Positions 33,521-43,111 of a stretch of 64,000 nt of DNA are shown one piece after another. Numbering within the stretch: the stretch's first letter is position 1; each line of letters begins with the position of its first letter. Origin of the DNA: Adineta ricciae (lineage: Eukaryota > Rotifera > Eurotatoria > Adinetida > Adinetidae); the NCBI GenBank assembly GCA_905250025.1, contig CAJNOJ010000370.1:26903-90902 (forward strand), given 5' to 3'. The notes beneath the pieces are model-generated. The model made no database searches. It saw nothing but the letters and a program-made list of their open reading frames with translations, and had not been told where the DNA came from. The translations under genes and the position numbers were made by a program.

Positions 33521-34744
33521 ATATAGTATAGAAAAAGAATAGAAGACTCAAATGTCCATTGCAAAATAAATAATGATTGATAAAAGAAGTGTTTTGAATA
33601 TTTTGTGATGATGAATATTTTAGATCATATTAGTATAGAATTAACATAGATATGTTTAGAGCTATATAAATAGTGTCCTCAAAAGTAATGTATGGATTGA
33701 ATTTCTTACAAAATCAAACTTCCTATTAACTTCAAATATCATCATCTGCAAGTCTTGAACTATCGGGTTTCTCACATTATTGAGATAATGTGAAAATCTC
33801 ACTTGAATATTTCTATTCTAGGTGTTTCATCAGTTCTTTTTCTGGTCTGTAATGACATTTTATGCACTTATTGAACTGTTTTCAGCTTAATCTTCGTGAT
33901 TCTCCTTTGTTCAGTTGTTAATGAAACATTCCTTCTCTTGCTGTAAGTAGTAAGTTCTATTTCTGATGATAATTCAAATCTACTTATAAATTATTTCTTT
34001 CGAAAACAGAAAAATATGAGAATAAAAACTATCGAAATTCGATTGATTTGATCGTGAGAAGACTTACAATCTACTTCAGTAATTATACGAACAACGTTGC
34101 GAATTGAAGAAATTCGTCACACAGCAACAATGGAACGAAGATAATTAGAAAAGATGTTTTTTTCTTTGCTCTTTATATCACAATTGATAAGAAAGAAAAA
34201 GAAGCAGTATGAAGTAGATGGGAAATTATTGTAGTTTCTTCAGAGAATAAAACACTATCTGATAAGAATGAAAAAACCCCATATGCTATGATCTTTTCTT
34301 GACCTGAGTTATGTGTAAATCTCATCATTAATAATTATGATTTGTTCTAACTCGAGCGAAGATAACCAGATGGGAAAGAGCTTATTATAACAGTTGGGAG
34401 AATCAAAAATACCCATATAAGATAACGATAGGATTCGACCCGTATAAATAGCAGATAAGAACATTCAGTGGTTCGTATTCTCGACAGTGATTTGTTAATT
34501 AACTATATCTCAATAGGATCTCTTTAAAAAAAACACAATATAACTACCAGACGAACATTCAAACGCTTTAGATGACAAAACTATGACATGTGCATTTTCA
34601 ACACATATTTTTTTTAGCGATTGACTCGTATATACGAGTACAAAAATATCGAAACTCACTTGATTATGAATAAAAGTTCTTTGTCAATAAAATCGATGAG
34701 TATCTTTTATGTTTATTTTTAGGAGATCTTGAATAATTGATAAA
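33521..34744. other. Divergent promoter region, copy A
   Basis: Non-coding, about 1.2 kb between the divergent membrane gene and the secreted protein gene. Holds the TATA-type box at 34443 and the 5' untranslated region of the latter. No other gene. Confidence 0.45.
34443..34450 (+). promoter_or_regulatory. TATA box of double-psi-barrel gene, copy A
   Basis: TATAAATA in the context cccgTATAAATAgcag, preserved exactly at 39636-39643 in copy B. It lies about 300 bp upstream of the start codon, consistent with a 5' untranslated leader that in copy B contains a candidate intron. Confidence 0.5.
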
Positions 34745-35238
34745 ATGGTTCATATTATTTCGTCATTAATCTTATTTGGAGTTTTAATTGTAAATTGTGT
34801 ATTTGGTAATGCACCAACAACTGGTGAGCAGGTATTTGGAATTCGTACAACATATCATGGTGCTCATGAAGCAGGTGCATGCGCGCTTCCAAAAGCTAGT
34901 TATGCTATAAGTCATCCGATTGCAATCGGAGATATCGAATCCTTGAAATATTTCAAGTATCGACCAGAATTATGTGGTCATGTTTTGCAACTCGACTGTG
35001 GAAATGGACCATTAGACGTTATTGTTGTGAACTCAAACCTGGGTCAAGGTCTCGATTTATACGCTTCGACTTGGAACAGACTCACTAATCACATGTCACC
35101 TGGAATCACACAATGTAGCATACAGCTTAGTGCACGCAAAGCTTTTGACTTCGATGGACCTCGTTGCTTTCACAGACCGGGAAGCGATTCAAGTCATAAT
35201 GAGTACTATCGTTGTATTGGACTCCTGAATACCGGTGG
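34745..35238 (+). CDS. Secreted double-psi-barrel (expansin/RlpA-like) protein, copy A, truncated
   Basis: Identical in layout to the complete copy at 39924. Signal peptide (MVHIISSLILFGVLIVN), then the barrel domain with TTYHGAHEAGACALP, CGHVLQLDCGNGPLDVIVV and QGLDLYASTWNRL. The frame is cut by the N at 35239 after LLNTGG; the bases after the N do not continue the protein. About 164 residues of 228 remain. Upstream, copy A lacks 49 bp of leader found in copy B, including the candidate 5' intron donor. Confidence 0.75.
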
Positions 35239-35239
35239 N
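35239..35239. other. Assembly junction at end of block copy A
   Basis: A single N interrupts the double-psi-barrel gene at gaataccggtgg. The missing 3' part matches the sequence that restarts after another N at 49578. Confidence 0.85.
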
Positions 35240-37814
35240 TATAGGAAACCTTTTAGGTTCGGTAAAACTCCTTCTTTTTTTGAGTGCAAGAATATAAGAC
35301 TGATAGAAACCATCACACATAATCCTACACAGTAGCTGAATGAAATACATCGAATGGCTGATGGCATTCTAGAAATAGAGAAAATCTTCAGTGTAAAATT
35401 TAATAGGCTTTTACGATGCCAAGCATTAGGATGTTTGTTGCAGTTATGATTTACCGTGTCCATTGGCGCATCTTTTATCAGGAATGATTTTTTAAATTGA
35501 ATCACGACAAGATAGAATTTTCTGGTATTGTCGTTCAGTGTCTTGTGTCTCAAAAATCTATTACATAAAATATTAGAAGAATGAGGGTATGAAAATAGCT
35601 GGTCTCCGATCGAGGTATGTTCAAATTTCCTGAAAAGGAAATTTCTGAAAATGAAATACTGTATTACAATGATATTTCAGCAAGATGCAACGCAACTAGC
35701 AGAACTTATAGAAATTTCAGAAATTCCAAGTATTCAATATATCAATGACTAATAGTAATCACAGGAAGGATACGGATAGACTGCAGAGAAATTTTTGAAG
35801 TTTCGGAGATTACAGATATTTATATGTGACTGCTTGATAGTGATGATAGGAAAGGAAAGACATTTCTAAAATTTCTCTACTTCTCCTACCCTGGGTCTAT
35901 CTCTGATATGCAATGAATGATGTATTGCTTCACATAAAATTTCTGTAATTCCCGAAATTTCCGTAATTTCTCTACTTATCCTACCTCGAGTTTACCTCCT
36001 ATACATCATGTAATCCATTATAATTTCTAAAATTTCTATATTTTCTTTTCATTTTTACCCTAGGTCTCTCTGATTAATTCATATATAAAATAATTTTCTA
36101 CTGAAATTTCTAAAAGATGGAAGTTTATCATGGATTGTATGATGGATAAGTATAGTTTGTATTATGTATGTTATGTGGTATTTTTGGAAATTTCTTTTTA
36201 GAGAAATCTGAACACTGCTGACTGACGACCAAAAGAACCTGTATCCATCCGCAGCTTTAGACTCGACCAGCAGAAAACCTAACTTAAATTTTCGAAAAAA
36301 TACCTCTCTGTTCCATATTTGTATGAAAAGATAGAAGATGAAATATAGGTCGAACCGCATCCTAGGAGAATAGTAATGAAATTACCTTTACCGGAAAGTG
36401 TTCGCCACAAGATAAAAATACACTGTCACCACTATAGCTCCCTAATATATGCGATTCTGAAAATTGGAAACTATCGGATACATTCGTTGTTGTTTTCAGC
36501 TGATATTTGCTACCTTATGCTGTGATGCGATTTGTGTTTTGCATCAATAAAATATTGTTTGATTTTTATTGAAAGCAATTACACAGTTTTGCCTTTTCTA
36601 TGGTTGATTGAAGTTTGGGCCTCTTATTAAATCTAAATATGCACAAACACGTGCGTACCTGGCCTTAAATTATCGGCTAATTGATGTTTGCCATCGAAAA
36701 AAATAGTCTTAATAGTGATTGTACACATATTTCATAACAATATTAATACGCACATTGCTCCATGTAATGGTTACCTTTTTCTTTTTGTTCTGCCTTGTAT
36801 CTCAAAATAGGTATATTGTAAATTTCAAGCGCTTCTCAATTAGTCATTGACAGGCATTTGCATAGAAATCGAATTTTTCAAGTTTTTGACTGTTGTTCTA
36901 GATACCACTGGTATGAATGATACTTTGGAGATCACCAACGATGAGAATGAGAATAAAAGAAATAACTCACCCACACCATCACCCACCCTCAAGTAGATGG
37001 TGAATTTAATATTTCGTTACACTAAGTCTTACATATCTTCTCATATAAATCAAAAATATAAATAAACTCTTTTTTTAAAAATGCATTTCGATGCTCATGA
37101 AAATAGTTAGTTTTGTGCGAACTTTTTCTACATGAAAGAATCAAAGCAACATTTTGCGACTAGTGATTTCCTATGTTCGTGATTATAAGAATTCGATGAA
37201 TGCTGGTTGTTATCGATAACAATACTATTTAGCGCAGATAATAATCATAGTAAATGAATATCTAGATTCGTTCTTAATTATCCAGGAAGGGGAAATCAAG
37301 ATTAAAAGTATAGTCAAATATATCTTTAAAGTTATAATTTGCTTCGCTAAATAAACAACATTTGTCTATCTTCTTCAGTTGAAGTTTATTCAATGAAATT
37401 ATCCTATTTAATACAAGTTTAATATCAACTTATATTATATTATATAAGAAATACTATTAACAGCGTCTGAAGATAATCAAACATAAACTCTGTAGTAAAC
37501 AAAGAATATTTCATAATATGATAATTAGAAAAGATAAATACTGATCTACTTGGTTATGTAAGAGATTCTTTTCACTTATCGACAATAAAACATGATATTA
37601 CCACTAGGACATTATTGAAAAACTATTTAAGATTTAAATAAATAATCTGAAAAAGATGATTGATCATCATCTCGAATAATGTTGATGAAGCATTTTAACA
37701 TTCGAATGAAACTGTCACATATAAAACAAAACCTAATAATATTTTTCAATCCTTAAGGATGGATGTCTCCTTCTTCATGCACATCCACTTAGATCCTCAC
37801 CCTCACTATATTAT
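35240..37814. other. AT-rich gene-free stretch with degenerate repeats
   Basis: Between 35590 and 36070 the words aaatttctgaaatttc and aatttctctacttctcctaccc recur about three times as a degenerate ~90-bp tandem pattern. A minus-strand open frame at 36079-36360 has no recognisable domain. The remainder, including 36600-37800, is plain AT-rich sequence. No gene supported. Confidence 0.4.
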
Positions 37815-37827
37815 AGATATAGCACTC

Positions 37828-38589
37828 TCAGAAAACATCATTAACAATTAAAGTTCGTTTGTGTAAAGAGATGTAAAGTAAATAGAAATAAAACGGTGTT
37901 GCTAAGAAAAAAGAAAAACACAAAGCTTTTATCAATTGAAAGATTTTTCCTATGTCGAAAACATTCAGATCATGCTCATAAAAATGTGTTAACACGTTAA
38001 AATGAAACAAACACAAAGCAATCACAGCTACTTGAAGTCTCACATTTTGTGTGGAACAACTAAAACATGTTATAAGAAGTATCACACCAATAAGAGAACC
38101 ATTATAAACATATAAAAGATAATCATATTGAGTCTCAAAGCACCAATACAGTGAATGAACTACATAAGGAATGAGATAGATAACACAAATCATATTTTGA
38201 TGAAATATAGTCCAAATAAATATGATGATTCCAATAATATGATGAATAAATGAATTGAATCGAAGTATAATCAGATGAGTATAAACAATTTCGGCACAGT
38301 ATAGAATGGCATATGTTAATAAAACAAAATTAAATTGAAAAATAGCGACATGTCGACTATTCGATTCTCTTGGCAAATATCTTTTTACTTTAATACAATA
38401 TAACATACAGACTAATGTTTGAATCATCCACAAGCGATTTAGTACGAAATAAACTCCAGGACTAAAGCCATCAAGATCTTTCGACATTTGAATCCGTCGA
38501 AAAAAGATTTCAACGCCGGAATAAATCTGATATAAAAGCATTTTTATCATTAAGACATCAATAGAAATGCACAATCTAAAATATAACAA
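37828..38589 (-). CDS. Multipass membrane protein, possibly TLC-like, copy B
   Basis: Single exon, 253 residues, six to seven helices, HH motif retained (FIHHIIGIIIFIWTIF). Differences from copy A are conservative (for example YILMIKIL/DVLMIKML and RLRFN/ILRFN), consistent with purifying selection. A one-base change shortens the C-terminus by one residue. Function unknown. Confidence 0.65.
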   Translation of the reverse strand: MLYFRLCISIDVLMIKMLLYQIYSGVEIFFRRIQMSKDLDGFSPGVYFVLNRLWMIQTLVCMLYCIKVKRYLPRESNSRHVAIFQFNFVLLTYAILYCAEIVYTHLIILRFNSFIHHIIGIIIFIWTIFHQNMICVIYLIPYVVHSLYWCFETQYDYLLYVYNGSLIGVILLITCFSCSTQNVRLQVAVIALCLFHFNVLTHFYEHDLNVFDIGKIFQLIKALCFSFFLATPFYFYLLYISLHKRTLIVNDVF

Positions 38590-39923
38590 GTATAGTATAG
38601 AAAAAGAATAGCAATAAAGAATAGAAGACTAAAATATCCATTACAAAATAAATGATGATTGATAAAAGAAGTGTTTCGAATATTGTGATGATGAATATTT
38701 TAGATCATATTAGTATAGAATTAACATAGATGTTTAGAGCTATATAAATAGCGTACTCAAAAGTAATGTATGGATTGAATTTCTTACAAAATCAAACTTC
38801 CTATTAACTTCAAATATCATCATCTGTAAGTCTTGAACTATTGGGTTTCTCACATCACTGAGATAATGTGAAAATCTCACTTGAATATTTCTATTCTAGA
38901 TGTTTCATCAGTTCTTTTCCATAATCTTTTACGAGGCTTTTATGCATTATTGCTGACCAAGTTTTCTATTCACTGTCACAATCATTTATTTATATAGTCT
39001 AGAAATGCAATCTCACAATAAGTTTCAATAAGAAGAACTCAGTTCTTTTTCTGGTCTGTAATGACATTTTATGCACTTATTGAACTGTTTTCAGCTTAAT
39101 CTTCAGTTGTTAATGAAACACTCCTTCTCTTGCTGTAAGTAGTAAGTTCTATTTCTGATGATAACTTAAATCTACTTATAAATTATTTCTTTCGAAAACA
39201 GAAAAATATGAGAATAAAAACTATCGAAATTCGATTGAGATGATCGTGAGAAGACTTACAATCTACTTCAGTAATTATACGGACAATGTTGCGAATTGAA
39301 GAAATTCGTCACACAGCAACAATGAAACGAAGATAATTAGAAAAGATGTTTTTTTCCTTTGCTCTTTATATGACGCTTGTTAAGAAAGAAAAAGAAGCAA
39401 TATGAAGTATATGGGAAATTGCTGTAGTTTCTTCAGAGAATAAAACACTGTCTGATAAGAATGAAAAAAAACCATATGCTATGATCTTTTCTTGACCTGA
39501 GTTATGTGCAAATCCCATCGTTAATAATTATGATTTGTTCTAACTCTAGCGGAGATAACTAGATGGGAAAGAGCTTATTATAATAGTTGGGAGAATCAAA
39601 AATACCCATATAAGATAACGATAGGATTTAACCCGTATAAATAGCAGATAAGAACATTCAATGGTTCGTATTCTGTTGTCTTCATCTGTTTCACTTCAAT
39701 CGTCATACAAATAGAGGTAAAGTCGACAGTGATTTGTTAATCAACTATATCTCAATAGGATCTCTTAAAAAAACACAATATAACTACAGACGAACATCCA
39801 AACGCTTTAGATGACAACTATGAGATGTGCTTTTTCAACACATTTATTGAATAAGTTCTTTGTCAATACAATCGATGAGTATCTTTTATGTTTATTTTTA
39901 GAAGATCTTGAATAATTGATAAA
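38590..39923. other. Divergent promoter region, copy B
   Basis: Non-coding region between the divergent genes, 1.3 kb. Contains a ~100-bp insertion relative to copy A at about 38930-39030, the TATA box at 39636 and a candidate 5' UTR intron (39717-39901, gtaaag...tttttag). Confidence 0.45.
39636..39643 (+). promoter_or_regulatory. TATA box of double-psi-barrel gene, copy B
   Basis: TATAAATA in the context cccgTATAAATAgcag, the same as copy A. The likely start of transcription is about 30 bp downstream. The leader then runs through a candidate intron 39717-39901 ending 22 bp before the ATG. Confidence 0.5.
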
Positions 39924-40610
39924 ATGGTTCATATTATTTCGTCATTAATCTTATTTGAAGTTTTAATTGTAAATTATGTATTTGGTAATGCACCAACAAC
40001 TGGTGAGCAGGTATTTGGAATTCGTACAACATATCATGGTGCTCATGAAGCAGGTGCATGCGCGCTTCCAAAAGCTAGTTATGCTATAAGTCATCCAATT
40101 GCAATCGGAGATATCGAATCCTTGAAATATTTCAAGTATCGACCAGAATTATGTGGTCATGTTTTGCAACTCGACTGTGGAAATGGACCATTAGACGTCA
40201 TTGTTGTGAACTCAAACCTGGGTCAAGGTCTCGATTTATACGCTTCGACTTGGAACAGACTCACTAATCACATGTCACCTGGAATCACACAATGTAGCAT
40301 ACAGCTTAGTGCACGCAAAGCTTTTGACTTCGATGGACCTCGTTGCTTTCACAGACCGGGAAGCGATTCAAGTCATAATGAGTACTATCGTTGTATTGGA
40401 CTCCTGAATACCGGTGGACAAATAGTCATTAGTGCTACTATAGATGATCATCGTGGAAAATATATGCAATCCAGTCCATACTTTGAGTTTACCTATGGTC
40501 AAAAAATTGATGGCAACAAACAGATTGTTTTTAATTTGGCAGATGGAACCACTCATAAAGTTTACTTGCGTGATTGTGAAAATCAGTATAACCAACAACT
40601 TTGGCGTTAA
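39924..40610 (+). CDS. Secreted double-psi-barrel (expansin/RlpA-like) protein, complete
   Basis: Single coding exon, 228 residues. Signal peptide of about 20 residues ending VFGNAP. The domain reads GIRTTYHGAHEAGACALP, AISHPIAIG, CGHVLQLDCGNGPLDVIVVN, QGLDLYASTWNRL and PGITQCSIQLS. This is the expansin/EG45-like double-psi-barrel order (G-x-x-T-x-Y, GACxLP, CG, Cx-valine strand, G-x-D-L). A C-terminal ~90 residues (from GPRCFHRPG) with FEFTYGQKID and ending NQQLWR resembles no module I know. Such proteins bind or loosen polysaccharides in plants, fungi and bacteria, so a transferred origin is plausible. The divergent neighbour is a membrane protein. Closely related copies at 34745 and 49579 are partial. 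Confidence 0.72.
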   Translation: MVHIISSLILFEVLIVNYVFGNAPTTGEQVFGIRTTYHGAHEAGACALPKASYAISHPIAIGDIESLKYFKYRPELCGHVLQLDCGNGPLDVIVVNSNLGQGLDLYASTWNRLTNHMSPGITQCSIQLSARKAFDFDGPRCFHRPGSDSSHNEYYRCIGLLNTGGQIVISATIDDHRGKYMQSSPYFEFTYGQKIDGNKQIVFNLADGTTHKVYLRDCENQYNQQLWR

Positions 40611-41323
40611 TTGTAACCGAGAAATCTTTTTCTTTTCTACAATAATCTGATGGTAGATTTTTCATGGAAAAATATAAACATGCACTCGAAAATATCATTT
40701 CGAACATTACCCTCATTCATACTCATTGTCTTGAACAAACAAAATTACAATCGGGTCAGAGTGTTGATAACTTATTTGACAGAGTATCATGAAACTTATG
40801 TAATGTGTACTCAAATCGATCCCCTCCGCTACCCCCACACGTTCAAAGATACCTATGTTGCATTAAAAAGAAATTTGACGGCATGATGTTGACAACAAAA
40901 ATGAAAATAATCAATAGAATAAGACATCGATTATTATTACACAAATACCACGATTTAGCATATAGTAGCTTCGCAGGTGCGAAGGATGTCAAATATTTTC
41001 ACAAACACTTGAGTCTGTCAATGAACATATTCTCCTTTCAATGGAAAATATTGCTTAAACTCATCTGAACGTCAGTTATTCTCTCTGCGTTTAATTTAAT
41101 CGTCTAAATGTATAACATATTTCTATCGTATGACTTTCTTTTCATTCAGACAATTAGTGTTAACAAGACATGCAGCTTCGCCTACGCACCTGCACACTAA
41201 TGAACAGAATGGCATCTTTTCTTCATACTTAGACTATTTCAGAATATTCAAAAGATTGTTTTTCATATTTAACTGACAGCATCAGAAAAAGCATGACTTA
41301 TATTTGCCTAATAAATCTGAAAT
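40611..41323. other. Intergenic, 3' of double-psi-barrel gene
   Basis: Non-coding spacer between two convergent genes; repeated with small changes at 49851-50577. No gene supported. Confidence 0.4.
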
Positions 41324-41863
41324 TTATTTCTTTTTACTTCGTTTAATTTTAACAATGCGATATGTAATAAGACCATCACGAATTCTTTCGTTAAATAACG
41401 GAAGACCTTTTCCAGCTTTGCAACCTAATCCGACAGATAAAGCACCATCTTCAATCTTCATTTGTTTTTCTTTCAATAATTCCATTAAATCAATAGGAAC
41501 AGTAAATTCTACAATTGTCGTTGGATTGGAATTTGTCCATTTATTTCCATTCAAATATTTATTTGCGTATATTCGCCCATTTTCGCCTTCGATAATTGCT
41601 TGATATGGTTGACTTGCCGGAAGTTGATTATTTTCTAGTAAATAAAGAATTTCATTGTCACCCATTGGTCTGTATACATTGATTTTTCCATCAGGTGGAG
41701 TTGATGAATATGCTTCTAGCCAAATTGATGATGAACCCTCATGTGTAATATTCAATAATTGTCCATTTTGATACAGCTCTAATTCATGTGGCAATAATCT
41801 TTTTAAATAACCATTAATTGAGGCTGCATTTTTCAAAGATTCTTCGAATTTTGTATTTTCCAT
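41324..41863 (-). CDS. Unrecognised 179-residue protein, complete copy
   Basis: Single exon, no signal peptide, no membrane segment. Features: KRLLPHELELYQNGQLLN; a VYRPMGDNEILYLLENNQLP stretch; TTIVEFTVPIDLMELLKEKQ; GALSVGLGCKAGKGLPLFN; a Lys/Arg-rich tail (KIKRSKKK). The YRPM...FNERI frame faintly recalls small ADP-ribosyl-type or phosphotransferase folds, but no catalytic triad can be pointed to. The close copy at 50578-51039 conserves the frame with few changes, so it is a real gene. Its upstream region holds a TATA-like stretch and several bZIP-type palindromes (41903-41959). Confidence 0.6.
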   Translation of the reverse strand: MENTKFEESLKNAASINGYLKRLLPHELELYQNGQLLNITHEGSSSIWLEAYSSTPPDGKINVYRPMGDNEILYLLENNQLPASQPYQAIIEGENGRIYANKYLNGNKWTNSNPTTIVEFTVPIDLMELLKEKQMKIEDGALSVGLGCKAGKGLPLFNERIRDGLITYRIVKIKRSKKK

Positions 41864-41902
41864 GATACATTAAAATAGGAGAAGTGTCCTTTTTGTTCGT
41901 TT

Positions 41903-41959
41903 TATATATATTGCATATTCTTGCGCAATTCTTCGTTTGACGTCATAATCGATGACTCA
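41903..41959 (-). promoter_or_regulatory. Promoter with TATA and bZIP-type palindromes
   Basis: Upstream of the minus-strand gene at 41863: TATATATA at 41903-41910 (about 40 bp from the ATG), TTGCGCAA at 41921-41928 (C/EBP-like), TGACGTCA at 41938-41945 (CRE consensus) and TGACTCA at 41953-41959 (AP-1 consensus). Three bZIP-class sites within 40 bp of each other and a TATA suggest a stress-responsive promoter. Sequence only; no binding evidence. Confidence 0.4.
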
Positions 41960-43111
41960 TCGTCTACCCTTTTCTCTTCGTTCTCTCAAATATTTATTGT
42001 TGGTCAAAAGGAAAACTTACAACAACTTTTGAAGCTATTCCATTTTGTACAAAAACAAAAGATACGAATGAATCTTCACTATGTGTGCTTTGTTTCATTG
42101 TCAAAATCATGATTATCCCTAACTATTCACACGATCGATGAAAACATTTTTCGACCGAAACCGCGACTATTGTCGTTTTCTTGGAAAAAGAACTCACTTC
42201 ACCATCATGGTGGTCTATCACCTATTATCTTCACACAGTCATCCCATTACATACCCCTACATATTTTTTTATTCCTATTATACTCTAGTTAGATTCTAAA
42301 TAACTGCTTATCTTATTATTGTAGCGCACTAATTCTATTGAATTATCTGGCGATGTTCATACTAAGATTGAATGAGATAGACTATCTTATCTCTGTCGAG
42401 AAACTTTCTGATTTTACTTCTCACAAGTTGCTCGTATTGATGAATATTACAATTAAAGAGAAACATCTATTTATTAGAATCTCGTAGTTGATCGATCATG
42501 ATCCTATGAGTTGGTAAATATGGCCTAACGGTTTGAGAGGCCATTAACTGTAAATTTATATTTTGAGAATACAGCACATGGATATCATACAGAAGTAGTT
42601 CTTGTTGGAATCTTTTCAAGTTAAAATGCAAAGCAGATAATATCAGAGAGAATGTTGATAAAATTATGTCCTCAGTAGCTCTTCTGATACATCATGTTAT
42701 TTATCAAGTGAACGAGAGATGAATCTATTTGAGTTCGGATTCACTTTTATTGCACCGACCTTCAACGATATAACCGCAAACATTACGAAAAGGCTGCGGC
42801 GATCAGCGGTATTTGTTTTACATTTTTCCGTAACCAAGCGAAGACATTTCAATGATCGTTTTTGAATAAATAAAACTTTTAAAAAACTCAAAAAAAGTGT
42901 CTCGGAAAGAACTTTCATTAGAAAAGCATCTTTTCTTCCTCTGTTCTCTTGATTGCAATTTCTCAAATGAAACAATTCTATTAAACATATTCAAGAAAGA
43001 GAGAAAAAAAGAAATGCGTCTTGAGTGACTCTACCAAATTAGTTTTCCTTTTATCAAAGAACAAAAAAGGTGATATTTTGTGGTAAAAAAATACTTTTTG
43101 TTTAGAAAATC
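41960..43111. other. AT-rich intergenic stretch
   Basis: No supported gene. A minus-strand open frame at 42697-42975 has no domain or splice context. The last ~150 bp, rich in A/T and ending gaaaatcttgaaa, is the upstream side of the trifunctional gene. Confidence 0.4.

Larger units (their letters stand above)
32745..35238. repeat. Block copy A (membrane gene plus double-psi-barrel gene)
   Basis: Matches 37815 to about 40418. Copy B has an extra segment near 38930-39030 and a 49-bp segment at 39674-39722 that copy A lacks. Copy A stops at the N at 35239 inside the double-psi-barrel gene, at gaataccggtgg. Confidence 0.88.
37815..40418. repeat. Block copy B, matching copy A
   Basis: Matches 32745-35238. 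It is seamless at both ends (no N), so it is the better template of the locus. The homology with the third, shorter copy at 49579-51039 starts at 40342 and runs to 41794. Confidence 0.88.
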
